A stretch of 64,000 nucleotides of DNA from Pseudomonadota bacterium. Lineage in GTDB: Bacteria; Pseudomonadota; Gammaproteobacteria; Steroidobacterales; Steroidobacteraceae. The translations under genes and the position numbers were made by a program. Positions 30,562-40,371 of the stretch are shown piece by piece. Numbering within the stretch: the stretch's first letter is position 1; every line of letters starts with the position of its first letter. The notes beneath the pieces were generated by a model. The model did not search any database, was not told the origin of the DNA, and was given only the letters and a program-made list of their open reading frames with translations. The stretch lies in NCBI GenBank assembly GCA_021826035.1, contig JAKBBE010000005.1, positions 1 through 64,000 on the forward strand, written 5' to 3'.

Positions 30562-32022
30562 TTACAGCGCCACGACGTCGAACTGGTCGACGCCGTAGAG
30601 CGCCTCGACCTGCAACCGTACGGCGCGGCCAGCGGCGCTCTGCAGCGCCCCGAGCGCGGCAGACTCCGACTCCAGCAACCGGTCCACGACCGCAGGATGC
30701 GCCAGCACCAGCACATCCCCCAGGCTCTCCTGACGCTGCAGCTCACGTAAAATCTCGTGGCACACCGTCTCGGCCGTCTTGACGAAGCCGCGCCCCTCGC
30801 AGGCCGGGCAGGGTTCGCACAGCAGGTGTGAGAGGCTCTCGCGGGTGCGCTTGCGGGTCATCTCGACCAGTCCGAGCGGGGAGAGGCTGACGATGCGGCT
30901 CTGCGCACGGTCGCCGGCCAGGGAACGCTCCAGCGCCGCGAGGATCTGCCGCCGATGCGCTTCGGCATGCATATCGATGAAATCGATGATGATGATGCCG
31001 CCGAGGTTACGCAGACGCAGCTGTCGGCCGATTGCCTCGGCTGCCTCGAGGTTGGTCCGAAAGCTCGTCTCCTCGAGATTGCGGTGCCCAACGTAGCCAC
31101 CGGTGTTCACGTCGATTGTGGTCATCGCCTCAGTCTGCTCGATGACCAGATGTCCGCCGGAACGTAGCATCACCCGGCGCTCGAGCGCGCGGCCGATCTC
31201 CGCCTCCACACCATGTAAATCAAAAATCGGTCGCGGTCCGCCATACAGCTCCAGGCGCGCCGCCACGCCCGGCATGAACTCGGCGGCAAACTCGCACATG
31301 CGCGCGAGGGTCTCGGCGGAATCGACCCGCACCACCCCAACGCCGCGCGAGAGCTCATCGCGCAGCAGCCGCAGCGCAAGCGGCAGATCCTCGTGCACGA
31401 CCACACCGGGCGCCGAGGCCAGGGCGCGCTGGCGCACGTGCCGCCACAGTCGCTCCAGATACTCGATGTCCTCGCGCAACCCCTCGGCGGTGGCACCCTG
31501 CGCGGCGGTGCGCAGGATGAACCCGCCTCCCGCCGGGCGCAGCTCGCCGAGCAGCGTCTTCAGCCGCACGCGCTCGTCCTCCTCCTCGATCTTGGCCGAT
31601 ACGCCGATACCCTCGCCCTGCGGCAGGTACACCAGGTAGCGGGCCGGCAAGGTGACGAAAGTCGTCAGACGCGCCCCCTTGGTGCCGATCGGATCCTTGA
31701 TCACCTGCACCAGCAGCTCATCGCCCGGGCTGAGCAGCCGGCGCACGTCGATTTCGGCGGTCGCAGCCGGCGGCGCCCGCTCGCCCGCCTCAAGCGGCGG
31801 GCTGACGATGTCATCGACGTGCAGAAACGCGGTGCGCTCGAGCCCAATGTCGAGGAAGGCCGCCTGCATGCCGGGCAACACGCGCATGACGCGGCCCTTG
31901 TACAGGTTGCTGACCAGCCGGCGCCGGCTGGTACGCTCAATGAAAATCTCCTGGACGATGCCCTCTTCGATGAGCGCGGCGCGGGTCTCGCGCGGCCCAA
32001 CGTTGATCAGGATCTCCCTCAA
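30562..32022 (-). CDS. rng: Ribonuclease G
   Basis: Endonuclease that matures the 5' end of 16S rRNA and degrades some mRNAs. The 486-residue product has an N-terminal S1 domain (LYKGRVMRVLPGMQAAFLDIG), the catalytic domain motifs TTIDVNTGGYVG and GGIIIIDFIDM, and the zinc-link CEPCPACEGRG. The TTG at 32022 overlaps the maf stop codon (TTGA) and gives the family N-terminus (MREILINVGPRETR) and length (489 in E. coli). A longer frame upstream has no resemblance to the family. Confidence 0.96.
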   Translation of the reverse strand: MREILINVGPRETRAALIEEGIVQEIFIERTSRRRLVSNLYKGRVMRVLPGMQAAFLDIGLERTAFLHVDDIVSPPLEAGERAPPAATAEIDVRRLLSPGDELLVQVIKDPIGTKGARLTTFVTLPARYLVYLPQGEGIGVSAKIEEEDERVRLKTLLGELRPAGGGFILRTAAQGATAEGLREDIEYLERLWRHVRQRALASAPGVVVHEDLPLALRLLRDELSRGVGVVRVDSAETLARMCEFAAEFMPGVAARLELYGGPRPIFDLHGVEAEIGRALERRVMLRSGGHLVIEQTEAMTTIDVNTGGYVGHRNLEETSFRTNLEAAEAIGRQLRLRNLGGIIIIDFIDMHAEAHRRQILAALERSLAGDRAQSRIVSLSPLGLVEMTRKRTRESLSHLLCEPCPACEGRGFVKTAETVCHEILRELQRQESLGDVLVLAHPAVVDRLLESESAALGALQSAAGRAVRLQVEALYGVDQFDVVAL

Positions 32023-32621
32023 GCGCGACTGCCTCGCCAGACGGCAATTCCGGCGGCGCGCAGCAGCTCGGCCGTCTCCGCGAGCGGCAGTCCGACCACC
32101 CCGGAGTAGCTGCCCGAGATCGACTCGATGAACACCGCGCCGTAGCCCTGGATGGCATAGCCGCCGGCTTTGTCGCGCGGCTCGCCGCTTTGCCAATAGG
32201 CTTCGCGCTCCACCAACGTCAGGTCTCGCAACCGCACCTCGGTAGCGCTGATGCGCACCTCGACACGGCGCCCGCTCGCGAGCGCCACGGCGGTGAGCAC
32301 CTGATGCGCTCGTCCGCAGAGCCGGCCCAGCATCGCCAGCGCATCGGCGCGGTCGACGGGTTTGCCGAACACGACCCCGTCGAGCACCACCGCCGTATCA
32401 GCCGCCAGCACCGGCAGCGGTTCCCCGCGGGTGCGCACCGCCATGGCCTTCTCCACCGCCAGGCGTTCGACGTAATCCTGGGGAGACTCCCCAGGCAGCG
32501 CTTGCTCATCGAGATTCGCCGGCACCGCCTTGTGCGGCACACCGATCTGCCACAGCAGATCGCGCCGGCGCGGCGAGGCGGAGGCGAGGCACACGAGCGC
32601 TGGGGTGGGCTCTGAGGTCAT
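32019..32621 (-). CDS. maf: Maf family nucleotide pyrophosphatase
   Basis: House-cleaning pyrophosphatase of dTTP/UTP or m7GTP type. The 200-residue product has LASASPRRRDLL near the N-terminus, the catalytic VLAADTAVVLDG region, and GKPVDRADALAML. The ATG overlaps the rlmH stop (TGATG) and the stop overlaps the rng TTG start. Whether it is YhdE-type (dTTP/UTP) is suggested by its place next to rng. Confidence 0.94.
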   Translation of the reverse strand: MTSEPTPALVCLASASPRRRDLLWQIGVPHKAVPANLDEQALPGESPQDYVERLAVEKAMAVRTRGEPLPVLAADTAVVLDGVVFGKPVDRADALAMLGRLCGRAHQVLTAVALASGRRVEVRISATEVRLRDLTLVEREAYWQSGEPRDKAGGYAIQGYGAVFIESISGSYSGVVGLPLAETAELLRAAGIAVWRGSRA

Positions 32622-33091
32622 CAATCGCGATGATACGGGTGATGGGCCAAGATGCTAAGCGCCCGGTACAGCTGCTCGGCGAGTACGACCCGCACCAGCG
32701 CATGCGGCAGGGTGAGCGCCGAGAGCGATAGCAGCAGGTCGGCGCGCGCGCGCACCTCGGGCGAAAATCCGTCCGGACCGCCGATCAGGAACGCGAGATC
32801 CTGCCCGGCGTGCATGCGTGCGGCCAGCCACTCGGCGAACGGGCGCGTCGGCATCTGCCGGCCGTGCTCATCAAGCGCGACGACGAACTCCCCCGCATGC
32901 AACGCGGCAAGCGTCTTGCGTCCCTCGGTCTCAATGGCGCGGTGCGGATCCTGGCCGGCGCTGCGTCGGCCCGGTTCGATCTGCATCAGCGTGAGCTTCA
33001 GCTGTGGACCGAGGCGGCGCACATAGTCCTCGTATCCCTGGCTCACCCAAGCCGGCGGACGGGTTCCGACGGCGATCAGCCGCACGCGCAT
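32621..33091 (-). CDS. rlmH: 23S rRNA pseudouridine-1915 N3-methyltransferase
   Basis: SPOUT methyltransferase modifying pseudouridine 1915 of 23S rRNA on 70S ribosomes. The 156-residue product contains the SAM-knot stretch FLIGGPDGFSPEVRARAD and the C-terminal HALVRVVLAEQLYRALSILAHHPYHR. The ATG at 33091 gives the family length (155). It is 22 bases after rsfS. Confidence 0.97.
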   Translation of the reverse strand: MRVRLIAVGTRPPAWVSQGYEDYVRRLGPQLKLTLMQIEPGRRSAGQDPHRAIETEGRKTLAALHAGEFVVALDEHGRQMPTRPFAEWLAARMHAGQDLAFLIGGPDGFSPEVRARADLLLSLSALTLPHALVRVVLAEQLYRALSILAHHPYHRD

Positions 33092-33113
33092 GGCGGGCGC
33101 TCTTGGGGGGCCG

Positions 33114-33533
33114 CTAGGGATGGCTGGCCGTGTGTGCAGGGGCCTCAGCCGCCGGACCGGCTTCCCAGAGCCGCTCCAGCGCATAGAACTCGCGCACCCG
33201 CGGCAGCATCACGTGCACGACAATATCCTGCAGGTCCACCAGGACCCATTCGCCCTCGCGCTCGCCCTCCATGCCGAGCGGACGCAGGCCGTTCGCCTTG
33301 GCCTGAGTGACGACGTGCTCGGCGAGCGATCGGACGTGCCGGTCGGAGGTGCCGGAGACGATCACGAGCGTGTCGGCGACGTCGGTCAGGCCGCGCACGT
33401 CGATCACCTTGAGGTTGACGGCCTTCATGTCTTCAAGCGCGCTGAGCACGACGCGCAGCAGCGCTGCGGCGCCCTTAGCACGTGCGCGTGATCGGGGTAT
33501 CTTGCTGCGGCGCGCGGGAGTTCGGGTGGTCAT
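33114..33533 (-). CDS. rsfS: Ribosomal silencing factor RsfS
   Basis: Binds L14 on the 50S subunit and blocks subunit joining in stationary phase. The 139-residue product has KVIDVRGLTDVADTLVIVSGTSDRHV and EWVLVDLQDIVVHVM, both typical. The N-terminal 20 residues are an Arg-rich extension. The ATG at 33533 overlaps the nadD stop (ATGA). Confidence 0.95.
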   Translation of the reverse strand: MTTRTPARRSKIPRSRARAKGAAALLRVVLSALEDMKAVNLKVIDVRGLTDVADTLVIVSGTSDRHVRSLAEHVVTQAKANGLRPLGMEGEREGEWVLVDLQDIVVHVMLPRVREFYALERLWEAGPAAEAPAHTASHP

Positions 33534-34171
33534 GTTTGCGGAGAATAGCACTGGGTGTCGAGCAGAAGACGGCGCACCTCATCGGGCACGAGATAGCGCG
33601 GATCGCGTCCGGCGAGTATCAGCTGGCGCAGTTCGGTCGAGGAAATCTCCAGCTGCGTCACGGCGTGGATGTAGACCTTGCCGGCGGGTCGCTCATGCAA
33701 GTCGCGGATCGAGCCGGTGCCGTGATCGACCATGACCTCCCCGAGCGGGCCTTGGGTCGGCGCCTTCCAACCTGGACGGTGGGCCACCACGACGTGCGCC
33801 AGCGCGAGCAGCTCCCGCCAGCGGTGCCAGTGAGGCAGTCCGAGAAACGCGTCCATCCCGAGCAGCAGGCACAGCGAGCGGTGCGGATGCTCGGCGCGCA
33901 ACTCCGCCAGAGTATCCACCGAGTACGACACGCCGCTGCGGCGCATCTCGCGGTCATCGACGGTGAAGGCCGGCTCGCCGGCGACCGCCGCACGCACCAT
34001 GCGCAGCCGCAGTTCGGCATTGGCGATGGTCTGCTCACGATGCGGCGGATTGCCGGTGGGCAAGAAGCGCACCTCGGTGAGCCGCAGCAGCTGGCGCAGC
34101 TCGAACGCGGTGCGCAGGTGCCCGTAATGAATGGGGTCGAAGGTACCGCCGAACAGTCCGATGGGTTGCAT
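33530..34171 (-). CDS. nadD: Nicotinate-mononucleotide adenylyltransferase
   Basis: Makes nicotinic acid adenine dinucleotide in NAD synthesis. The 213-residue product has the nucleotidyltransferase motif GLFGGTFDPIHYGHLR at the N-terminus and the C-terminal ISSTELRQLI. Length matches E. coli NadD (213). It is 48 bases after holA and overlaps rsfS. Confidence 0.97.
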   Translation of the reverse strand: MQPIGLFGGTFDPIHYGHLRTAFELRQLLRLTEVRFLPTGNPPHREQTIANAELRLRMVRAAVAGEPAFTVDDREMRRSGVSYSVDTLAELRAEHPHRSLCLLLGMDAFLGLPHWHRWRELLALAHVVVAHRPGWKAPTQGPLGEVMVDHGTGSIRDLHERPAGKVYIHAVTQLEISSTELRQLILAGRDPRYLVPDEVRRLLLDTQCYSPQT

Positions 34172-34219
34172 GGCTTTTTTCGTGCACTCGGCCGTGCGCT
34201 GCGCACGGCCCTTCGGGCG

Positions 34220-35224
34220 CTATTTGAACATGGAACGCGGGGCCGGCACTGCCGGCCGCGCACACAGGTCGGTGGCGAGCAGCGCCATCTCGTCCCAGGG
34301 ATCCCCGCGCAGCCGTCCCTTGATCATGCGGTCGGCGCGCGCAGCGCGCACGATCAGGGCACGCAGTGAGAGCCGCCCGGCGCGGCGGACCGCAGCATCG
34401 AGTCCGGCACTGGGCCGCTGCCAGCTGCGCCCGCCGCCGCCCGGGCGGATCAGCGCCCCGGACAGATCCCGCAGTGCCTTGGTCAACGCCCAGAGCACCA
34501 GTGTCGGCTCGGTGCCCTCGGCGCGCAGTCCGGCCAGCACGCGCAGCGAACGGCCCGGGTCTCCGGCGAGCGCCGCCTCGGACAGCCGGAACACATCGAA
34601 CCGGGCACTGTCGGCGAGCGCCTCGAGCGCCCCGGCACCACCCGCACCGGCCCCGAGCAGCTGGAGCTTCTGCAGCTCCTGATGTGCGGCGAGGAGATTG
34701 CCTTCGGTACGCGCGGCGAGCAGTTCGAGCGCCTGTGCATCGAGCGAGAGCCCGAGCCGCCGGCTGCGCGTGCGCAGCCAGGCGATGAACTTGCCCGGCT
34801 CCACCGGCCAGACCGGCACCCACGCGCCGTGCTGCTCGGCCGCCTGAACCCACTTGGCCGCCTGCGCGTCGCGGTCGAGCCGTGGTGCGAGAATCAGCAG
34901 CACGGTGTCAGGATCGGCTCGCTCAAGCAGCGTCGTCAGCACCGTCCCGCCGGCCACACCCGGGCGCGCACTCGTCAGCCGCACCTCGAGCACCCGGCGC
35001 GAGCCGAACAGCGACAGCGTGCCCGCCGAGGCGCGTACCGCCTCCCAGTCCGCGGCCCGCTCAATGAAATGCACCTCACGTTCGGTGTAACCCGCGGCGC
35101 GCGCGCTTGCGCGCACCGCATCGGCGGCCTCCGCGGCGAGCAGCGGCTCGTCGCCGGAGATCAGGTACGCCAGCAGCACCTTTTGCGCAAGGTGAGCCTC
35201 GAGGCTGTCAGAGGTGAGTTTCAA
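34220..35224 (-). CDS. holA: DNA polymerase III delta subunit
   Basis: Clamp-loader subunit that opens the beta sliding clamp. The 334-residue product follows the E. coli delta pattern: AYLISGDEPLLAAEAADAVRA near the start, LFGSRRVLEVRL, EGNLLAAHQELQKLQLL and the C-terminal collar region. The TTG at 35224 (product MKLTSDSLEAHL) aligns with the family N-terminus and length (343 in E. coli); the frame continues upstream without resemblance. First gene of the nine-gene minus-strand run, with a -10 TATAAT 31 bases upstream. Confidence 0.93.
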   Translation of the reverse strand: MKLTSDSLEAHLAQKVLLAYLISGDEPLLAAEAADAVRASARAAGYTEREVHFIERAADWEAVRASAGTLSLFGSRRVLEVRLTSARPGVAGGTVLTTLLERADPDTVLLILAPRLDRDAQAAKWVQAAEQHGAWVPVWPVEPGKFIAWLRTRSRRLGLSLDAQALELLAARTEGNLLAAHQELQKLQLLGAGAGGAGALEALADSARFDVFRLSEAALAGDPGRSLRVLAGLRAEGTEPTLVLWALTKALRDLSGALIRPGGGGRSWQRPSAGLDAAVRRAGRLSLRALIVRAARADRMIKGRLRGDPWDEMALLATDLCARPAVPAPRSMFK

Positions 35225-35254
35225 GCGAGAGCGTTGCGGACGGCAGGAGCTTAG

Positions 35255-36310
<1,056 letters not shown>

Positions 36311-36348
36311 GCGGACGGGTGCGGCGGCGAGTGCGGTAGGATTCTCCC

Positions 36349-37299
36349 ATGAGTCTCACCCTCGCACAGCGCGCCCGGCGGTTTGGCGCCCACCTGCGCG
36401 CGCATGGGCGCGCACCGCATGCGCGGGCGCTCGGCGCGGCGGCCGCGCTGCTCGGCGCAGTCCTTGGCGCGACCACGCCGGCCCACGCCGGCACCGACGT
36501 GAACGTGCTTTACGCCGGCTCGCTGGTCAATCTCATGGAGCAGGCGATCGGTCCGGCCTTCGATCGGGCGAGCGGGGATCGCTTCCGCGGCTATGCCGGC
36601 GGCTCGAAGCTGCTGGCCAACGAGATCGCCGCCCGGCTGCGTCGCGCCGATGTGTTCATCAGCGCCGCACCGACGATCAACGCGCGCCTGATGGGCCGGC
36701 GTAACGGCCGCTGGATTGGCGCCTACCTCACCTTCGCCCGCTCACCGCTGGTGATCGGCTACAACCCGCAGAGCCGGTTCGCGCCGCTGTGGCGCTCACG
36801 GCCCTGGTATCAGGTGCTGCAGGAGCCGGGCCTGCGCCTGGGGCGCACCGACCCGAAACTCGACCCTAAAGGGGTACTCACGGTGCGCCTGCTGCGCCGC
36901 GCGGCGATTCGTTACCACCTGCCGGGCCTTGCGCACCGTGTGCTCGGAGGGGCGGAGAATCCTGCCCAGGTGCTGCCCGAAGAAACGCTGCTCGGGCGGC
37001 TGCAGTCCGGCCAGCTCGATGCGGGGTTCTTCTACTCGACCGAGACCGCCGCGGCCGGGATTCCCGCCGTCCGACTGCCGCCTTCGCTCACCCCCCAGGC
37101 CTTGTATACCGTCGCGCTGGTGCGGGATGCCCCGCATCGGCGCGCCGGCATCGCGTTCATCACGTTTCTGCTCGGCCCGGTCGGCCGCAAGCTGATGCGT
37201 ACCCATGGCCTGAAGGTATTTGCGCCCGTCGCGAGCGGCGATGAGCGTACGCTGCCGGGTCCGCTGCGCCGCCTCCTGCACGGCAGCGCGGCCCGATGA
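36349..37299 (+). CDS. Periplasmic substrate-binding protein, tungstate/molybdate-like ABC importer
   Basis: A 316-residue exported binding protein. A basic N-terminus is followed by a hydrophobic signal core and an AHA cleavage site near residue 46. The mature start VNVLYAGSLVNLMEQAIGP and the later GGSKLLANEI and ADVFISAAPTINARLM resemble the WtpA branch of oxyanion-binding proteins. Tungstate or molybdate is the likely ligand, but this is inference. It is 62 bases before the fused permease-ATPase, which should be its partner. Confidence 0.8.
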   Translation: MSLTLAQRARRFGAHLRAHGRAPHARALGAAAALLGAVLGATTPAHAGTDVNVLYAGSLVNLMEQAIGPAFDRASGDRFRGYAGGSKLLANEIAARLRRADVFISAAPTINARLMGRRNGRWIGAYLTFARSPLVIGYNPQSRFAPLWRSRPWYQVLQEPGLRLGRTDPKLDPKGVLTVRLLRRAAIRYHLPGLAHRVLGGAENPAQVLPEETLLGRLQSGQLDAGFFYSTETAAAGIPAVRLPPSLTPQALYTVALVRDAPHRRAGIAFITFLLGPVGRKLMRTHGLKVFAPVASGDERTLPGPLRRLLHGSAAR

Positions 37300-37361
37300 C
37301 CCGGATGCGCCCGGACAGGGGCGCCCGCAGACCGGCATGTCCGCCCGCCTAGGCGCGTCCC

Positions 37362-39182
37362 GTGCCGCGGTCGCTCGCCTCACCCCTGCCCTGGCTCGCC
37401 GCACTGCTGGCGTTGTATCTGCTCGCGCCGCTGCTCGCCGGCGTGCAAGCGGCGGCCGCGACCCATTGGAGCAGCGTCAACTACGGCGCACTGGCGCACG
37501 CCTGCGTGGTGTCCCTCGCCAGCGCGAGCGCCGCGACGGCACTGACGGCGCTGTGCGGCATCCCGCTCGGCTGGCTGCTGGCGCGGGTCCACGGGCGTGC
37601 CATGAGCGTGCTCGGCCTGCTCGTGCAGCTGCCGCTCGCGCTACCGCCGCTCGCCAGCGGCGTGCTGCTGCTGTTCCTGCTCGGCTACCACGGCCCCCTC
37701 GGGCGACTCGCCCACGGCGGACTCACGGACTCCTTCGTGGGCATCGTGCTCGCCGAAACCTTCGTCTCCGCGCCGTTCGTCATCATCGCGGCGCGCTCGG
37801 CATTTGCCGCCATGGACCCGGCGATCGAGGATGTCGCCGCAACGCTCGGCCGCGGCCGGCTAGCGGTGTTCCTGCGTGCGACGTTGCCGACGGCACGCCC
37901 CGCGCTGCTCGCCGGTCTGCTGCTCGCTTGGCTGCGTGCCTTTGGGGAATTCGGGGCCACGGTGATGGTCGCCTACCATCCCTATTCGCTGCCGGTGTAC
38001 ACCTACGTGGCATTCGGCGAGCAAGGTCTGCCGGCGATGCTGCCGGTGCTGCTGCCGGCGCTGGTCCTGGCGTTCGCGGTGATGGTGCTGAGCAGCCTGG
38101 CCGGCACTCGTCGCTCAGTACGCGCGCCGGTGGCATCCACACCCCGCCGCCCGGCACGCATCGTGGCGCGAACAGAACCCGAGCCGCCCGCGCCGGGTGG
38201 CCTGTCATTCGCATTCGAGAAACATCTGCATGACTTCGCGCTGGCCGTGCACTGGCACAGCACGGCGCGCCGGCTCGCGATCCTCGGACCGTCAGGCTCC
38301 GGTAAATCACTCACGCTGAAACTGATCGCCGGCCTGGAACGCTGTGCGCGCGGCAGCGTGCACATCGGGGCCCGCGAGGTGAGCACTTTGCCGCCCGAGG
38401 CGCGGCGCATCGGTTACGTGCCGCAGAGTTATGCGTTGTTCCCGCACCTCGATGTGCGCGGTCAGCTGTCGTTCCCGGCCGCCGCCGACCCGGCGCTCGC
38501 AGCGCGCTGGCTGGAGCGGCTCGGCCTCGGAGCGCTCGGACATCGCCGACCGTCGCAGCTTTCCCTCGGTCAGCAGCAGCGCGTCGCGCTCGCCCGAGCG
38601 CTGGTGCGTCCGACCGACCTGCTGCTGCTCGATGAGCCGTTCTCCGCACTGGATGCGCCCCTGCGTGCTGCGCTACGGCGCGAGCTGCGCACGCTGCAGA
38701 CGGAGCTCCCGGTGGTGACGCTGCTCGTGACCCACGATCCGGGCGAAGCGCTGCTGCTGGCCGATGACATCTTGGTGCTGGCCGAGGGTCGACCGCTGCA
38801 GAGCGGTCCGGCCGCCACGGTGCTGCGCCGACCGGTCAATGAGCTCGCCGCCCGCCTGCTCGGGGCGGAGGACGTCAACATCGCCCTCAGTACCGGATCA
38901 CACGAGCTCGACCTCGGCGGCGCCACGACACTGGTGATCCCCGGCACGCCCCTGCCGGCCGGCAGGGTCGGCTGGAGCGTGCCGGCCGACCGCATCTGGC
39001 TGCACGCCGGCGGGCGCTACCGCGGCATCATCGAGCGCCGCACTGACGATCCGCTGCCGCGTGCCCTGATCCGCTTTGGCGATGCGTTGATGGGTGCGGC
39101 GTGCGCCGCTGATGTCCCGGCGGGGCAACCCTGCCGGTTCGATCTGGACAGCGAGCGCATCCAGGTCTGGCCGCTCGACTAA
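37362..39182 (+). CDS. Fused ABC permease and ATPase, molybdate/tungstate-type
   Basis: A single 606-residue polypeptide joining two subunits that are usually separate. Residues 1-260 form a ModB/WtpB-like permease with about six helices and the EAA-type loop (DVAATLGRGRLAVFLRATLP). Residues about 280-480 form the ATPase: Walker A GPSGSGKS near 309, Q loop YVPQSYALF, signature LSLGQQQR, Walker B LLLLDEPFSALDAP, and switch His VTHDPGEA. The last 100 residues look like a TOBE-type ligand domain. The GTG start gives a hydrophobic first helix. The frame is uninterrupted across the junction, so it is a real fusion. Confidence 0.85.
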   Translation: MPRSLASPLPWLAALLALYLLAPLLAGVQAAAATHWSSVNYGALAHACVVSLASASAATALTALCGIPLGWLLARVHGRAMSVLGLLVQLPLALPPLASGVLLLFLLGYHGPLGRLAHGGLTDSFVGIVLAETFVSAPFVIIAARSAFAAMDPAIEDVAATLGRGRLAVFLRATLPTARPALLAGLLLAWLRAFGEFGATVMVAYHPYSLPVYTYVAFGEQGLPAMLPVLLPALVLAFAVMVLSSLAGTRRSVRAPVASTPRRPARIVARTEPEPPAPGGLSFAFEKHLHDFALAVHWHSTARRLAILGPSGSGKSLTLKLIAGLERCARGSVHIGAREVSTLPPEARRIGYVPQSYALFPHLDVRGQLSFPAAADPALAARWLERLGLGALGHRRPSQLSLGQQQRVALARALVRPTDLLLLDEPFSALDAPLRAALRRELRTLQTELPVVTLLVTHDPGEALLLADDILVLAEGRPLQSGPAATVLRRPVNELAARLLGAEDVNIALSTGSHELDLGGATTLVIPGTPLPAGRVGWSVPADRIWLHAGGRYRGIIERRTDDPLPRALIRFGDALMGAACAADVPAGQPCRFDLDSERIQVWPLD

Positions 39183-39362
39183 CACTTGCAACGACCGACG
39201 CCGGAGCACCTCTCTCGGCCGCTCGCGCATTGTGAGGTCGCGCGACGCGGCGTATCATCGGGGGCGCTCGAGGAAAAGAACGATCGGTCCGCCGGATCAA
39301 CGGTCGTCCGGGCGGCACCGGCGCCTCAACGAAAACAGAGCGTCCGCTCTACGGGGGACAGC

Positions 39363-39608
39363 ATGGGCATCATCACCTGGTTAGTCGCTGGTCTGATCGC
39401 CGGCTGGGGCGCCGGCAAAGTCATGAAAGGCGGCGGCTACGGAGTCCTGATGGACATCGTGCTCGGCATCCTCGGTGGCTTGCTCGGCGGATGGCTGTTC
39501 GGCGTGCTCGGCATCTGGCATGGCGGCAGCCTGATCGGCTCGATCATCGTCGCGTTCATCGGCGCGGTCATTCTGGTCTGGATCACTCGGCTGTTGAAAA
39601 AGGCCTGA
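39363..39608 (+). CDS. GlsB/YeaQ/YmgE family membrane protein
   Basis: An 81-residue small integral membrane protein with three hydrophobic segments and Gly-rich turns. MGIITWLVAGLIAGWGAGKV and DIVLGILGGLLGGWLFGVLG are typical of the transglycosylase-associated (GlsB/YeaQ/YmgE) stress family. Function is poorly known. The ATG at 39363 is chosen because the frame upstream is not family-like. A strong hairpin begins at the base after its stop codon. Confidence 0.88.
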   Translation: MGIITWLVAGLIAGWGAGKVMKGGGYGVLMDIVLGILGGLLGGWLFGVLGIWHGGSLIGSIIVAFIGAVILVWITRLLKKA

Positions 39609-39650
39609 GCGGACCGGGACGCGCAAAAGTGCGCGTGCGGGACAGTCCGC
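39609..39650. other. Nested hairpin directly after the GlsB-like gene
   Basis: The inner stem ACGCGCA / TGCGCGT with an AAAG loop sits inside an outer stem GCGGAC / GTCCGC. It starts at the base after the stop codon. No T tract follows on the plus strand. Confidence 0.55.
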
Positions 39651-40147
39651 GATGTTTGCCAGCACATGGCAGTGCGATCGTTCGTGCCCGGCGATCTGCC
39701 GCCTGGCCATGCGTATTCTGCCGGACCTTGCGCTCACCGTGCTCACAGGAGGGGAACTGCGCGAGGCCCGTAACGCTCACGGCGCTGCTGCGTCGGCATG
39801 AATCGGACGCTCCCCGCTGCGCTTCGCCATCATCGATGAGCGCCTGACGGTCTGTTCGGGAGGATCGGCGTGGCTCGGACTGCCGCGCACTCGTGTGCGG
39901 CCGCGCGCGTACGCTTAAGGGGGGCAGCGGCGCGCCCGGGAATTTCAAGAGAGACGCGCGGCTTGGCGGCAGCCCCGTTGACGTCGCATGAAGCCGGGGC
40001 ATTCCGGGGCCGACGCGGCAAGGGCTGGCACCGGCGCTGAGCGACAGGGCACGGCCTGAAGCGCCGCCGTCGTGGCCGCGGCGCTTGACGATCACAGGGG
40101 ATGCGGCTGCAATGCGCCACGCCCTACGACCCGGAGACGCCTACACC
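39651..40147. other. 0.5-kb region without a supported gene
   Basis: Between the GlsB-like gene hairpin and slyX. Short frames such as the minus-strand frame at 39583-40095 and plus-strand frames near 39720-39920 show no family resemblance. It presumably holds the slyX promoter. I see no repeat or RNA motif that I can name. Confidence 0.5.
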
Positions 40148-40354
40148 GTGAACGCCCAAGCGATCGAACAGATCGAGATCAAGATCGCCTTCCTGGAGCG
40201 GGCAAACGCAGAACTCAGCGACGTCGTCTTCCGCCAGCACCGTGATATCGAGGCGCTGCGCGAGCAGATCGGGATGCTGGCGTCACGGCTGCAGACCGCC
40301 GAGTCTGACGTCACGCCACGCACGGCGGCAGAGGAACGCCCGCCGCACTACTGA
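40148..40354 (+). CDS. slyX: SlyX family protein
   Basis: A 68-residue coiled-coil protein of unknown function. EIKIAFLERANAELSDVVFRQ and the terminal PPHY are characteristic of SlyX. The GTG at 40148 has GGAGA 11 bases upstream and gives a family-like length (72 in E. coli); an ATG at 40112 would add 12 residues and is a fair alternative. It converges on the HExxH gene, 17 bases away. Confidence 0.82.
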   Translation: MNAQAIEQIEIKIAFLERANAELSDVVFRQHRDIEALREQIGMLASRLQTAESDVTPRTAAEERPPHY

Positions 40355-40371
40355 GCGGCACGGCCGGCCGG

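Noticed and set aside
39583..40095. 170-codon minus-strand frame before slyX
   Set aside because: Runs into the GlsB-like gene on the other strand, has low-complexity composition and shows no recognised family.
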